NCBI GenBank assembly: GCA_965546615.1
Contig: CBEUVQ010000075.1
Coordinates: forward strand, 1-5,395
Reading direction: 5' to 3'
Origin: CBEUVQ01 sp965546615
GTDB lineage: Bacteria > Bacillota > Desulfotomaculia > Desulfotomaculales > Desulfohalotomaculaceae
DNA: 5,395 nt
Shown here: in pieces, positions 1-5,365 of the stretch
Layout of the letters: each line of letters starts with the position of its first letter
How positions within the stretch are numbered: position 1 is the stretch's first letter
The notes under the pieces: model-generated
Told to the model about the DNA's origin: nothing
Database searches by the model: none
The model's input: only the letters and a program-made list of their open reading frames with translations
Program-made: the position numbers and the translations under genes

Positions 1-256
1 ACAAATAAAGCATGTTGCCCAGCAGATGAAACCAGCCTCCGTGCAGAAACATCGTTGCGGTAAGCCTGCTTAATGCTTCAATTGGGCCGTAATAATTCAT
101 CAGATGGTAAGGAACAACGGCATAATTTCCGATCAATTCATCCATATACTGCCCCAAAGAGACTTGATAAGCAAAAACAGCAGCATTTGTGATAATTAGG
201 AGGTAATTAATTATTGGTACTTTGGAAGAAGGGATATCATCTCGAAGCGGGATCGT
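1..256 (-). CDS. Rhomboid family intramembrane serine protease, N-terminal part (cut by window start)
   Basis: Rhomboids are membrane serine proteases that cut within or next to transmembrane helices. Eighty-five codons are visible, reading leftward from 256. Residues 2-9 read IPLRDDIP, the usual opening of Gram-positive rhomboids. Residues 15-34 form the first membrane helix. Residues 69-85 (MFLHGGWFHLLGNMLYL) are the family's conserved helix-2 motif, with the His and Asn that help form the oxyanion site. The catalytic Ser and His lie in later helices, beyond the window. The start is odd: the preceding in-frame stop is the TAG of the upstream gene (269-271), and the codon where the family's Met falls is ACG. 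A strong SD sits 6 nt before it. The first in-frame conventional starts are TTG at residue 34 and ATG at residue 38, and both would delete helix 1. It is probably translated from the same mRNA as the 97-residue gene. Family assignment is secure; initiation is uncertain. Confidence 0.88.
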
Positions 257-262
257 AAATAT

Positions 263-270
263 CTCCCCCT
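263..270 (-). promoter_or_regulatory. Shine-Dalgarno site of the rhomboid gene, overlapping the upstream stop codon
   Basis: On the minus strand AGGGGGAG begins inside the TAG stop of the 97-residue gene and ends 6 nt before the ACG at 256. This spacing is ideal for initiation at that ACG and for no canonical codon, so the site decides the start call. The overlap also suggests translational coupling with the upstream gene. Confidence 0.6.
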
Positions 271-562
271 ATTCTATCAAGCCTTTTGCTTTTAAATGCT
301 CCAATCCTTTTTTGCTAACCACTACCGGAAAACTAAACACGTATTTGGGGCGCAGGAAAAATTTTTCTTTTACGGCATCACAAACCAACCAACCCCGCCG
401 AATCATTTCTTTCAATGCGGCAATAGCACGTTCTTCATCTAAACCCGTTTGCTCAATAAAAATCTGCATCATCAGTTCTTGAAACAAAACCTGTTTCTGC
501 GCTTGATAAAGCTTGGCCAACAGCTCATCAAGGTTGTCCAAGTCGTTATTAATCGAATTCAT
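269..562 (-). CDS. Hypothetical 97-residue protein, possibly winged-helix
   Basis: I do not recognise a named family. The ATG at 562 follows a near-perfect SD (TAGGAGGT, 5 nt spacing), so the gene is very likely real. The N-terminal 25 residues are a charged, Leu-rich helix. Residues 25-37 and 42-56 look like two helices separated by a Thr-Gly-Leu turn, and the second (EERAIAALKEMIRRGW) resembles a recognition helix. Residues 58-82 are beta-prone (LVCDAV, FFLRP, VFSFPVVV), like a wing. The end, SKKGLEHLKAKGLIE, resembles the helix closing MarR- or PadR-like winged domains. This suggests a small DNA-binding protein, but it is inference from pattern only. There is no signal peptide or membrane segment. 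Its stop overlaps the SD of the rhomboid gene and the two share a frame, so the pair is probably co-expressed. A terminator at 635-663 separates it from the upstream gene, so it should have its own promoter nearby (see the 590-616 dyad). Confidence 0.75.
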   Translation of the reverse strand: MNSINNDLDNLDELLAKLYQAQKQVLFQELMMQIFIEQTGLDEERAIAALKEMIRRGWLVCDAVKEKFFLRPKYVFSFPVVVSKKGLEHLKAKGLIE

Positions 563-589
563 AACTACCTCCTATGTAATAAGTTATCG

Positions 590-616
590 TAAATCAATAT
601 TTTATATACTGATTTA
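590..616. promoter_or_regulatory. 27-bp inverted repeat around a -10-like box, upstream of the 97-residue gene
   Basis: TAAATCA (590-596) and TGATTTA (610-616) are perfect 7-bp arms separated by 13 bp. On the minus strand the spacer reads TATATAAAATAT and contains -10-like hexamers. The dyad ends 16 nt upstream of the SD of the gene starting at 562. No good -35 box is visible at 16-18 bp, so a promoter is only suspected. A repressor or activator site is plausible. AT-rich DNA produces such dyads by chance, so confidence is low. Confidence 0.3.
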
Positions 617-634
617 TTAATGGCGGCTTTGACA

Positions 635-663
635 TAAAAACCCGGCAGTAATTAAACTGCCGG
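635..663 (-). terminator. Intrinsic terminator after the 68-residue membrane protein gene
   Basis: Perfect 8-bp arms (CCGGCAGT at 642-649, ACTGCCGG at 656-663) flank a 6-nt loop. On the minus strand the stem is followed by GTTTTT. It lies 24 nt past the stop codon at 688-690, which fits a rho-independent terminator. The other strand lacks a T tract, so it acts in one direction. Confidence 0.85.
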
Positions 664-687
664 ATTACAATGAAATTGCGACAATTA

Positions 688-894
688 TCAAACAATTGTT
701 TTTAAAATTCCGGCAGCAAAAAACACCCCTGAACCGGCTAAAATGATCAAAGCGGTTAATTTAGCGCAATCAGTATCTTCAGCTTCCAACCAATTAGCTA
801 CTTTAACAACCGGATCTGCACTCACCCGACGAATTTTAACCGTGTGCTTAACTGCAAAGTTAAATGGTTGTTTGCGCGCAGCGGATTGAATCAT
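688..894 (-). CDS. Hypothetical 68-residue protein with a C-terminal membrane segment
   Basis: The family is not recognised. I chose the ATG at 894 because GGAGG stands 8 nt before it; an in-frame ATG at 930 lies inside the promoter and has no SD. Residues 1-24 are basic (RK, K, H, K, RR). Residues 25-45 are polar and end in an acidic stretch (EAEDTD). Residues 46-64 (LTALIILAGSGVFFAAGIL) are one hydrophobic helix rich in Gly and Ala, followed by KTIV. There is no N-terminal signal, so the layout is that of a small tail-anchored protein with its basic N-terminus in the cytoplasm. The gene stands between its own promoter with a 27-bp dyad and a terminator, so it is probably a single-gene, regulated transcript. 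The 79-residue gene upstream may read through into it. Function is unknown; roles in stress response, sporulation or as a membrane partner cannot be told apart. Confidence 0.7.
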   Translation of the reverse strand: MIQSAARKQPFNFAVKHTVKIRRVSADPVVKVANWLEAEDTDCAKLTALIILAGSGVFFAAGILKTIV

Positions 895-914
895 TACACC
901 GACCTCCAAAACAA

Positions 915-954
915 GTGTTTGGTACATCATACACCAAACACCAGTTCTTGTCCA
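915..954 (-). promoter_or_regulatory. Sigma-A-type promoter with the -10 box inside a perfect 27-bp operator-like dyad
   Basis: Reading leftward, the -35 box is TGGACA (949-954, 5/6 to consensus), the spacer is 17 bp, and the -10 box is TATGAT (926-931, 5/6). Transcription should start near 919, about 25 nt before the ATG at 894. GTGTTTGGT (915-923) and ACCAAACAC (933-941) are perfect 9-bp arms with a 9-bp centre holding the whole -10 box. A dimeric protein bound there would block polymerase. In RNA from the upstream gene the same arms could form a hairpin, so an attenuator or weak terminator for that gene is the alternative. Confidence 0.62.
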
Positions 955-966
955 GAGGTTTTTGCT

Positions 967-1206
967 TTATTTCTCTGTGTTTTCTTCAATCATTTCAGCC
1001 GCTAATCTCAATGTTGAAACGGTATTGGTTATCAAAATCTCATACAGCATTAAAGGAAGCACATCCTGCAGCGTTGGCTTAACTTCACCGGCTGATACTT
1101 TTGCATTCACAATGTCACCGGCACGATTTAAAGCAATGTTCACCAAATTGGCAATTTCCTCCTGATGCTCTTGTACAAATTGATCTACATCAATTTTCTT
1201 TGTCAT
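967..1206 (-). CDS. Hypothetical 79-residue alpha-helical protein
   Basis: The family is not recognised. The ATG at 1206 is preferred because GGGAG stands 7 nt before it; the longer reading from GTG at 1224 would start within that SD region. The protein opens with lysines, then runs as two predicted helical stretches: residues 6-37 (charged and amphipathic, ending NRAGDIVNAKV) and 45-75 (TLQDVLPLMLYEILITNTVSTLRLAAEMIEE). A Gly/Pro turn separates them (SAGEVKP, 38-44). The second stretch is hydrophobic on one face, but E56, N61, R67 and E71 make a membrane helix unlikely. A soluble helical hairpin or oligomer is more plausible. There is no signal peptide, Cys pair or catalytic motif. It is the first minus-strand gene left of the plus-strand gene at 1380 and is divergent from it. 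A 72-nt gap holding a promoter separates it from the 68-residue gene. Confidence 0.68.
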   Translation of the reverse strand: MTKKIDVDQFVQEHQEEIANLVNIALNRAGDIVNAKVSAGEVKPTLQDVLPLMLYEILITNTVSTLRLAAEMIEENTEK

Positions 1207-1282
1207 TAAAGTTCTCCCTTCCACATATACTGCTTACATACTTCAACGAAAGATTTGTCGCTTCCTGCAGCAGTTTTAAGAT

Positions 1283-1299
1283 TATTTATCAGATAAATA
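1283..1299. promoter_or_regulatory. 17-bp perfect palindrome between divergent small genes, possible operator
   Basis: TATTTATC (1283-1290) and GATAAATA (1292-1299) are exact reverse complements around a single central base. The site lies 77 bp upstream of the 79-residue gene (minus) and just upstream of the sigma-E-like promoter of the plus-strand gene at 1380. The compact odd-length dyad is typical of a dimeric regulator site. The regulator is unknown, and the site is AT-rich enough that chance is possible. Confidence 0.35.
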
Positions 1300-1313
1300 T
1301 CCTTATTTTTTAG

Positions 1314-1341
1314 TAATATTTTTTAAGATCGTGCATATAAT
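1314..1341 (+). promoter_or_regulatory. Sigma-E-like (mother-cell sporulation) promoter of the small plus-strand gene
   Basis: TAATATT (1314-1320) fits the Bacillus sigma-E -35 pattern KMATATT fully. After 13 bp, CATATAAT (1334-1341) matches the -10 pattern CATACAMT at 7 of 8 positions. Transcription would begin near 1348, about 30 nt before the ATG at 1380. The TATAAT inside the -10 box also suits sigma-A, but no -35 box resembling TTGACA stands 16-18 bp upstream. A sigma-E reading is therefore favoured but not proven. Confidence 0.4.
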
Positions 1342-1379
1342 GTTTAAATCCAGCCAATTGAAAGGGGGTTACATAAAAT

Positions 1380-1496
1380 ATGGAAGATGCTGTGCTAATT
1401 GACATCTTTAAACTAAACACAGATTTATTGGATGAAATTCTTAATTCGATAGGATTAGAAGAGCTTACCCCAAGAGATGAAACCCCGCCTATATAA
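1380..1496 (+). CDS. Hypothetical acidic 38-residue protein (small gene)
   Basis: This short reading frame is supported by its setting: a -10 box at 1336-1341, an SD (AAAGGGGG, 1361-1368, a rather long 11-nt spacing), an ATG, and a strong terminator at its end. The protein has ten Asp or Glu against one Lys and one Arg. Residues 5-29 (VLIDIF...LLDEILNSIGLEEL) form a probable amphipathic helix with Leu and Ile on one face. Residues 30-38 (TPRDETPPI) are a proline-rich tail. There is no signal, Cys or membrane segment. The TAA stop lies in the loop of the terminator, leaving no 3' UTR before the hairpin. I recognise no family; the size and acidity would suit a protein-binding regulator or a sporulation peptide. 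A non-coding small RNA of about 170 nt from the same promoter is the main alternative. Confidence 0.5.
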   Translation: MEDAVLIDIFKLNTDLLDEILNSIGLEELTPRDETPPI

Positions 1497-1517
1497 ATTA
1501 CGGGGTTTCAGGTTTTT
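1478..1517 (+). terminator. Intrinsic terminator between convergent genes
   Basis: TGAAACCCCG (1478-1487) and CGGGGTTTCA (1501-1510) form a perfect 10-bp stem with a 13-nt loop. On the plus strand it is followed by GG and five T (1513-1517). It ends the 38-codon gene, whose last codons and stop it contains. The M14 peptidase gene converges on it and ends at 1530. On the minus strand the hairpin has no T tract, so its use there would be weaker. Confidence 0.85.
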
Positions 1518-1529
1518 CAACCTCTGTAT

Positions 1530-2426
1530 TTAAGCCACGGCGGCATACAGCAAAATTGGCAGCAGATTATTATAAATAGCATCAAACTGACTGATCGGCA
1601 GAGGGTTTACTCCCCGCCCCACCTCTACCGTAAAACCGGGACGCCGCCAGTCTTGAATAAACCAATCCCGATAACCGGCATCACTTCCTGCATTCTGCAC
1701 CGGCTGATAACCGCTTACTCTGCTCATATTATCAACAATTGTTCTGCTTACTTCCGGCTCTAAACCGCGGTAGCCCCAATAAATTACTTCTCCTTGAGAA
1801 TGAATTGCCAAAATAAGCCGCAGATTATGCGCATAAGTAAAATTCCCCATCGCCTTGGATTCCGGTTCTGAAAACGGGTAAGGTCCGGTATAATCACGGT
1901 AGTGCGGGCCGGTTAGTCCGCTTCTGGCGGCTTCTTCCTCCCAGTTTGCCGGGAATTGTGCATTTAAGTCAACTCCGCGGATATTTGCTTTCCAACGGCT
2001 GAAATCAGCCAAACCTTCATTTGCACCGACCACCAAATCATAAAAAGCATCATCGGCCGCAATACCTTTGGTAACTAACTGTACACCATCCGGATTGGCC
2101 ATCGGCATCACCCATACAGTAACTTGATTATACAAATCTTGAATGCTGTAACCGGCAAGACTGGTGTTTTTTTGATAGGCTTTCGCATAGTCCTCAATAA
2201 ACTGCATCAGCAGCAGCGCCGTTATCCACTCATTGGCATGGATCGCACCATGATAAAACACTTCCCGCTCGCCGGTTCCCAATCGGACAACGTATAGTTC
2301 CCGCTCCTGTACAGATTGCCCGACAGACCCAACGGATAAAAAGGGATAATTATTCTCTAGTTCCTGCAAATCCGCTGCCATTTGGTCATAATTGTATTTA
2401 TCTGTTGGCTGGACAATTGACGACAA
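1530..2426 (-). CDS. M14 family zinc peptidase, gamma-D-glutamyl-L-diamino acid endopeptidase type
   Basis: It resembles Lysinibacillus sphaericus endopeptidase I and Bacillus YqgT, which cut the gamma-D-Glu to diamino acid bond of peptidoglycan stem peptides. With 298 residues from a TTG start, the zinc ligands are H63 and E66 (GAIHANEW) and H209 (AIHSQGE). NPDG is at 111-114, substrate-binding R150 is in the NIRGVDLN motif, and the catalytic Glu is E268 (FTVEVGRG). The domain fills the protein: there is no signal peptide, no LysM repeats (present in endopeptidase I) and no membrane segment. It should therefore act in the cytoplasm, for example in recycling muropeptides or inside a sporulating cell, unless released by lysis. 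Start: GAGGTGAT (2431-2438) is a strong SD lying 8 nt before TTG 2426 but only 2 nt before ATG 2432 and directly at GTG 2435. I therefore prefer TTG; ATG would add two residues. It stands alone after the adhE terminator and converges with the 38-codon gene. No clear promoter is seen. Confidence 0.94.
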   Translation of the reverse strand: MSSIVQPTDKYNYDQMAADLQELENNYPFLSVGSVGQSVQERELYVVRLGTGEREVFYHGAIHANEWITALLLMQFIEDYAKAYQKNTSLAGYSIQDLYNQVTVWVMPMANPDGVQLVTKGIAADDAFYDLVVGANEGLADFSRWKANIRGVDLNAQFPANWEEEAARSGLTGPHYRDYTGPYPFSEPESKAMGNFTYAHNLRLILAIHSQGEVIYWGYRGLEPEVSRTIVDNMSRVSGYQPVQNAGSDAGYRDWFIQDWRRPGFTVEVGRGVNPLPISQFDAIYNNLLPILLYAAVA

Positions 2427-2464
2427 AATCATCACCTCTGAATTTATATGTAATATATGCTATG

Positions 2465-2508
2465 AAAAAAAACTAAGCTTGTGCCTTTTTTCTGCTTCGA
2501 CACAAGCT
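2465..2508 (-). terminator. Intrinsic terminator of adhE
   Basis: AGCTTGTG (2476-2483) and CACAAGCT (2501-2508) are perfect 8-bp arms with a 17-nt loop. On the minus strand TAG and eight T follow. It lies 12 nt beyond the adhE stop (2520-2522), so adhE transcription should end before the peptidase gene. Confidence 0.85.
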
Positions 2509-2519
2509 CGGTTTACAAA

Positions 2520-5099
2520 TTAAAATGCCTGCCGATATAATTCCGCTAATTCGCTGACCAACGGCAGCCGCGGATTACTTGTAGTGCACTGATCTTCAAA
2601 TGCTTTTTCTGCTAATTGTTCTACCACCGGTTCAAACTCACTTGCACTGATGCCGCATTCAGATATGCTCATCGGTATATTAAGCTCACGCATTAAATTT
2701 CTTACCGCATTAATTAAGCTTTCTACCCCTTCTGACGGTGTTGCTGCCGGCAGTCCCAGATTTTTGGCAATTTCCTGGTATTTTAGATGAGCAGTATACT
2801 CTTCATAGTTGGGAAAAGATTGGAACTTAGTCGGCAAAGCAGCGTTATAAGCAATTACATGAGGCAGCATAATGGCATTTGCCCGACCATGAGAAATATT
2901 AAACTGCCCGCCCAATTTATGCGCCAAGCTGTGGTTAATTCCCAAAAATGCATTGGTAAAGGCCATCCCGGCAATAGTTGACGCATTGTGCATCCGCTTT
3001 CTTGCTTCCGCATCATGGCCGTTTTTATATGCTCTGGGCAGGTACTTAAACACCAGTTCAATTGCCTTCATTGCTAATGCATCGGTATAATCTGAAGCCA
3101 TTACCGCCACATAAGCCTCGATGGCGTGAGTTAATACATCCAGCCCGGTATCGGCAGTAACATTTGGCGGAATAGACATGACAAAATCGGCATCAACGAT
3201 AGCAACATCAGGAGTTAATTCATAATCCGCAAGCGGATATTTAATTTGCCGTCCTTTATCGCTGATTACCGTAAAAGCAGTCACCTCAGAGCCGGTGCCG
3301 CTGGTGGTGGGAATGGCAACCAATCTAACTTTGCGTCCTAATTTGGGATATTTATAAGTGCGCTTTCTGATGTCGAGAAACTTCAACCGCAAAAACTCAA
3401 ATTCCATTTCGGGATACTCGTAAAACAACCACATTCCTTTTGCCGCATCAATTGCAGAACCGCCGCCCAGCGCAATAACAGTATCAGGATTAAACCTGTG
3501 CATTACTTCAACGCCTTTGTTGACCATCTCCAACGGCGGATCCGGTTCAACTTCGTCAAATACTTCAATAGCTACGCTGTTTTGGCGTTTTTTCAGATGA
3601 TAAGCAACTTTATCGACAAACCCCAGGTCAACCATTACTTTATCGGTAACAATTAAAGCCCGTTCAATTCCCGGCATTTTAGTGAGATACTGCACCGCAC
3701 CCGGCATAAAATAAATTCTTTCCGGCACTCTGAACCACTGCATCTTTTCTTTCCGCTTAGCCACTCTTTTAATATTAATTAAATTATGCACGCCAACGTT
3801 TGACGTCGTTGAATTGCGGCCATAAGACCCGCAGCCCAATGTCAGCGAAGGCACATTGGTATTGTAAATGTCGCCGATCGCACCATGGGTACAGGGAGAA
3901 TTAACAATAATCCGTCCGACACGAATTTTATCGGAAAACTGCTGGATAATCTCTTTGTTTTCTGAGTGAATTACCGCAGAATGTCCCAGCCCGCCAAATT
4001 CTACCACCTCAATACAGCGATTAATTCCTTCCTGGTGATTATTTACTACATAAAATGCTAAGATAGGGGACAGCTTTTCTTGGGAAAGCGGGTATTCCGG
4101 GCCCACTCCGGCCAGCGGGGCAATTAAAATTTTGGTATTCTCCGGAACGCTTAAACCGGCCATTTGTGCAATTACCGGAGCAGATTGCCCAACAATTTGC
4201 GGACTGATGTGAGTGTTGTCGCCGGCGGTAACCGTTCGGGTTAATTGTTCTACTTCGGCTTCATTTAAAAAGTAACAAGCGTTTGCTTTTAATAAGGAAA
4301 TTACTTGCTCGGCTATTTCCCGGTCAACAATTAACGATTGTTCTGAAGCACAAATCAAACCGTTATCAAAACTTTTACTTAAAATCAAATCATTAACCGC
4401 TCTTGATAAGTTTGCTGTTTTCTCCATGTAGCAGGGCACATTTCCCGGACCTACACCCAGTGCCGGTTTGCCTGCACTATAAGCGGTACAAACCAGCTTA
4501 GCACCGCCGGTGGCTAAAATTAACGCTACATCGGGGTGATGCATTAACGCCTGCGTAGCTTCAATGGAAGGCTCTTCAATCCAGGTGATAAAATCTTTAG
4601 GGGCACCTGCTTTTATCCCGGCATTATAAAGTATTTTTGCCGCCTCAGCACTGCATTTTTGCGCATTGGGGTGAAAACTGAAAATTACCGGGTTCCTGGT
4701 CTTTGCGCATATCAATGCTTTAAACATCGTGGTTGAAGTTGGATTGGTAACCGGTATGATAGCCGCTATCGGTCCTAACGGCTCGGCAACTTCATAAAAG
4801 TTTTCTTCGGAATTTTCATTTATAATACCCACTGTTTTTTCATATTTAATGCTGTGATAAATGTATTCGGTGGCAAAGATATTTTTCGTTATCTTATCTT
4901 CATAAATACCTCGTTTGGTTTCTTCTACCGCCATTTTCGCCAATTCCATATGCTTTTCCAAGCCGGCCAATGCCATTTGCTTTACGATTCTGTCAACCTG
5001 CTCTTGGTTTAATGCCATAAACTGCTCTCCGGCAGCTTTTGCCCTTTTTGCCAGCGCATCAATCGTTTCGAGAAAAGGCTTAGTATGTTGTTCTGCCAC
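2520..5099 (-). CDS. adhE: Bifunctional acetaldehyde/alcohol dehydrogenase AdhE
   Basis: AdhE reduces acetyl-CoA to acetaldehyde and then to ethanol, using two NADH, to restore NAD+ in fermentation. The family assembles into cytoplasmic filaments (spirosomes). Numbering is from the GTG at 5099 (859 residues, normal for the family). Residues 1-435 or so are the CoA-dependent aldehyde dehydrogenase half, with the nucleotide-site loop GVGPGNVP at 215-222 and catalytic Cys250 in GLICASEQS. A linker near 436-455 leads to the iron alcohol dehydrogenase half. There GGGS (545-548) and PTTSGTGSEVT (597-607) bind NAD, and the iron ligands are D654, H658, H723 and H737, almost the same numbers as in E. 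coli AdhE. The GTG start is chosen because GGGAGG lies 7 nt before it; an ATG at 5141 would add 14 residues that translate through this SD. It is a single-gene unit with a terminator just downstream. A -10-like TATACA (5168-5173) and TTGTAT (5193-5198) are 19 bp apart, too far for a confident promoter, and no convincing Rex site was found. Confidence 0.97.
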   Translation of the reverse strand: MAEQHTKPFLETIDALAKRAKAAGEQFMALNQEQVDRIVKQMALAGLEKHMELAKMAVEETKRGIYEDKITKNIFATEYIYHSIKYEKTVGIINENSEENFYEVAEPLGPIAAIIPVTNPTSTTMFKALICAKTRNPVIFSFHPNAQKCSAEAAKILYNAGIKAGAPKDFITWIEEPSIEATQALMHHPDVALILATGGAKLVCTAYSAGKPALGVGPGNVPCYMEKTANLSRAVNDLILSKSFDNGLICASEQSLIVDREIAEQVISLLKANACYFLNEAEVEQLTRTVTAGDNTHISPQIVGQSAPVIAQMAGLSVPENTKILIAPLAGVGPEYPLSQEKLSPILAFYVVNNHQEGINRCIEVVEFGGLGHSAVIHSENKEIIQQFSDKIRVGRIIVNSPCTHGAIGDIYNTNVPSLTLGCGSYGRNSTTSNVGVHNLINIKRVAKRKEKMQWFRVPERIYFMPGAVQYLTKMPGIERALIVTDKVMVDLGFVDKVAYHLKKRQNSVAIEVFDEVEPDPPLEMVNKGVEVMHRFNPDTVIALGGGSAIDAAKGMWLFYEYPEMEFEFLRLKFLDIRKRTYKYPKLGRKVRLVAIPTTSGTGSEVTAFTVISDKGRQIKYPLADYELTPDVAIVDADFVMSIPPNVTADTGLDVLTHAIEAYVAVMASDYTDALAMKAIELVFKYLPRAYKNGHDAEARKRMHNASTIAGMAFTNAFLGINHSLAHKLGGQFNISHGRANAIMLPHVIAYNAALPTKFQSFPNYEEYTAHLKYQEIAKNLGLPAATPSEGVESLINAVRNLMRELNIPMSISECGISASEFEPVVEQLAEKAFEDQCTTSNPRLPLVSELAELYRQAF

Positions 5100-5215
5100 A
5101 AAAACACCTCCCAGATAAACTGCATCGATATTGCTTAACATATTATCTGCTTGAGAAGCTTTTGGTATGTATAAAAAAACATTCTTAAATTAATACAAAA
5201 TTATTTTTAAAACTG

Positions 5216-5244
5216 TTGTAATTTTGAGATATTTAAGATATACT
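5216..5244 (+). promoter_or_regulatory. Sigma-A-type promoter of the zinc-ribbon gene
   Basis: TTGTAA (5216-5221, 4/6 to TTGACA) and TATACT (5239-5244, 5/6 to TATAAT) are 17 bp apart. The start should be near 5251, giving a leader of about 115 nt before the GTG at 5366. It lies in the divergent spacer shared with adhE. Confidence 0.55.
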
Positions 5245-5250
5245 GAGTTT

Positions 5251-5365
5251 GCCTCTATAGGCTAAGTTAGACGTTATTTACTCATCAGGCCTTTAGATCT
5301 AAAACGGTAAGTAATTGATAATGATTGCCGTAGAGAGTAATTTAAGTAATGGGAGAGGTCTCTAG
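5251..5365 (+). other. Long untranslated leader with dyads, upstream of the zinc-ribbon gene
   Basis: It holds GCCT-CTAT-AGGC (5251-5262), a 12-bp perfect palindrome TTTAGATCTAAA (5292-5303), and a 7-bp stem, ACGGTAA with TTGCCGT (5304-5310 and 5325-5331, one G-U pair) around a 14-nt loop. The leader does not match a riboswitch I know, and there is no terminator-like U tract. The 12-bp palindrome could equally be a DNA operator for either divergent gene. Whether the leader has a function is unknown. Confidence 0.3.

Noticed and set aside
222..482. Plus-strand reading frame of 86 codons
   Set aside because: It lies antisense to the 97-residue gene and the rhomboid start, has no SD, and its protein has no recognisable pattern.
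864..1313. Three overlapping plus-strand reading frames of 67-72 codons
   Set aside because: They are antisense to the better supported 68- and 79-residue genes, lack ribosome binding sites and look like shadow translations.
2441..2462. Sigma-K or sigma-E promoter of the M14 peptidase (CATATATTA, CATATAAAT on the minus strand)
   Set aside because: The -10-like sequences lack a matching -35 at the proper distance, and the region is simple AT-rich DNA.
2787..3061. Small frames on both strands within adhE
   Set aside because: They fall within the conserved iron alcohol dehydrogenase domain and are shadows of it.
4915..5118. Plus-strand frame opposite the 5' end of adhE
   Set aside because: It is antisense to the conserved AdhE N-terminus, with no SD or promoter.
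5168..5198. adhE promoter TTGTAT / TATACA
   Set aside because: The spacer is 19 bp, outside the normal range, so it is mentioned under adhE but not listed as a site.
5161..5221. Rex (redox repressor) operator upstream of adhE
   Set aside because: Rex often controls adhE, but no sequence here matches TTGTTAA-N4-TTAACAA. The best stretch, TTGTATTAATTTAAGAA on the minus strand, has wrong spacing and several mismatches.
5268..5290. Hammerhead ribozyme core, CTGATGAG on the minus strand
   Set aside because: The required GAAA-containing partner segment and the three stems are not present around it.
5321..5365. Leader peptide of 14 codons (ATG 5321, TAG next to the GTG of the zinc-ribbon gene)
   Set aside because: It has no Shine-Dalgarno site, no run of regulatory codons and no attenuator structure. 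It is probably a chance frame.
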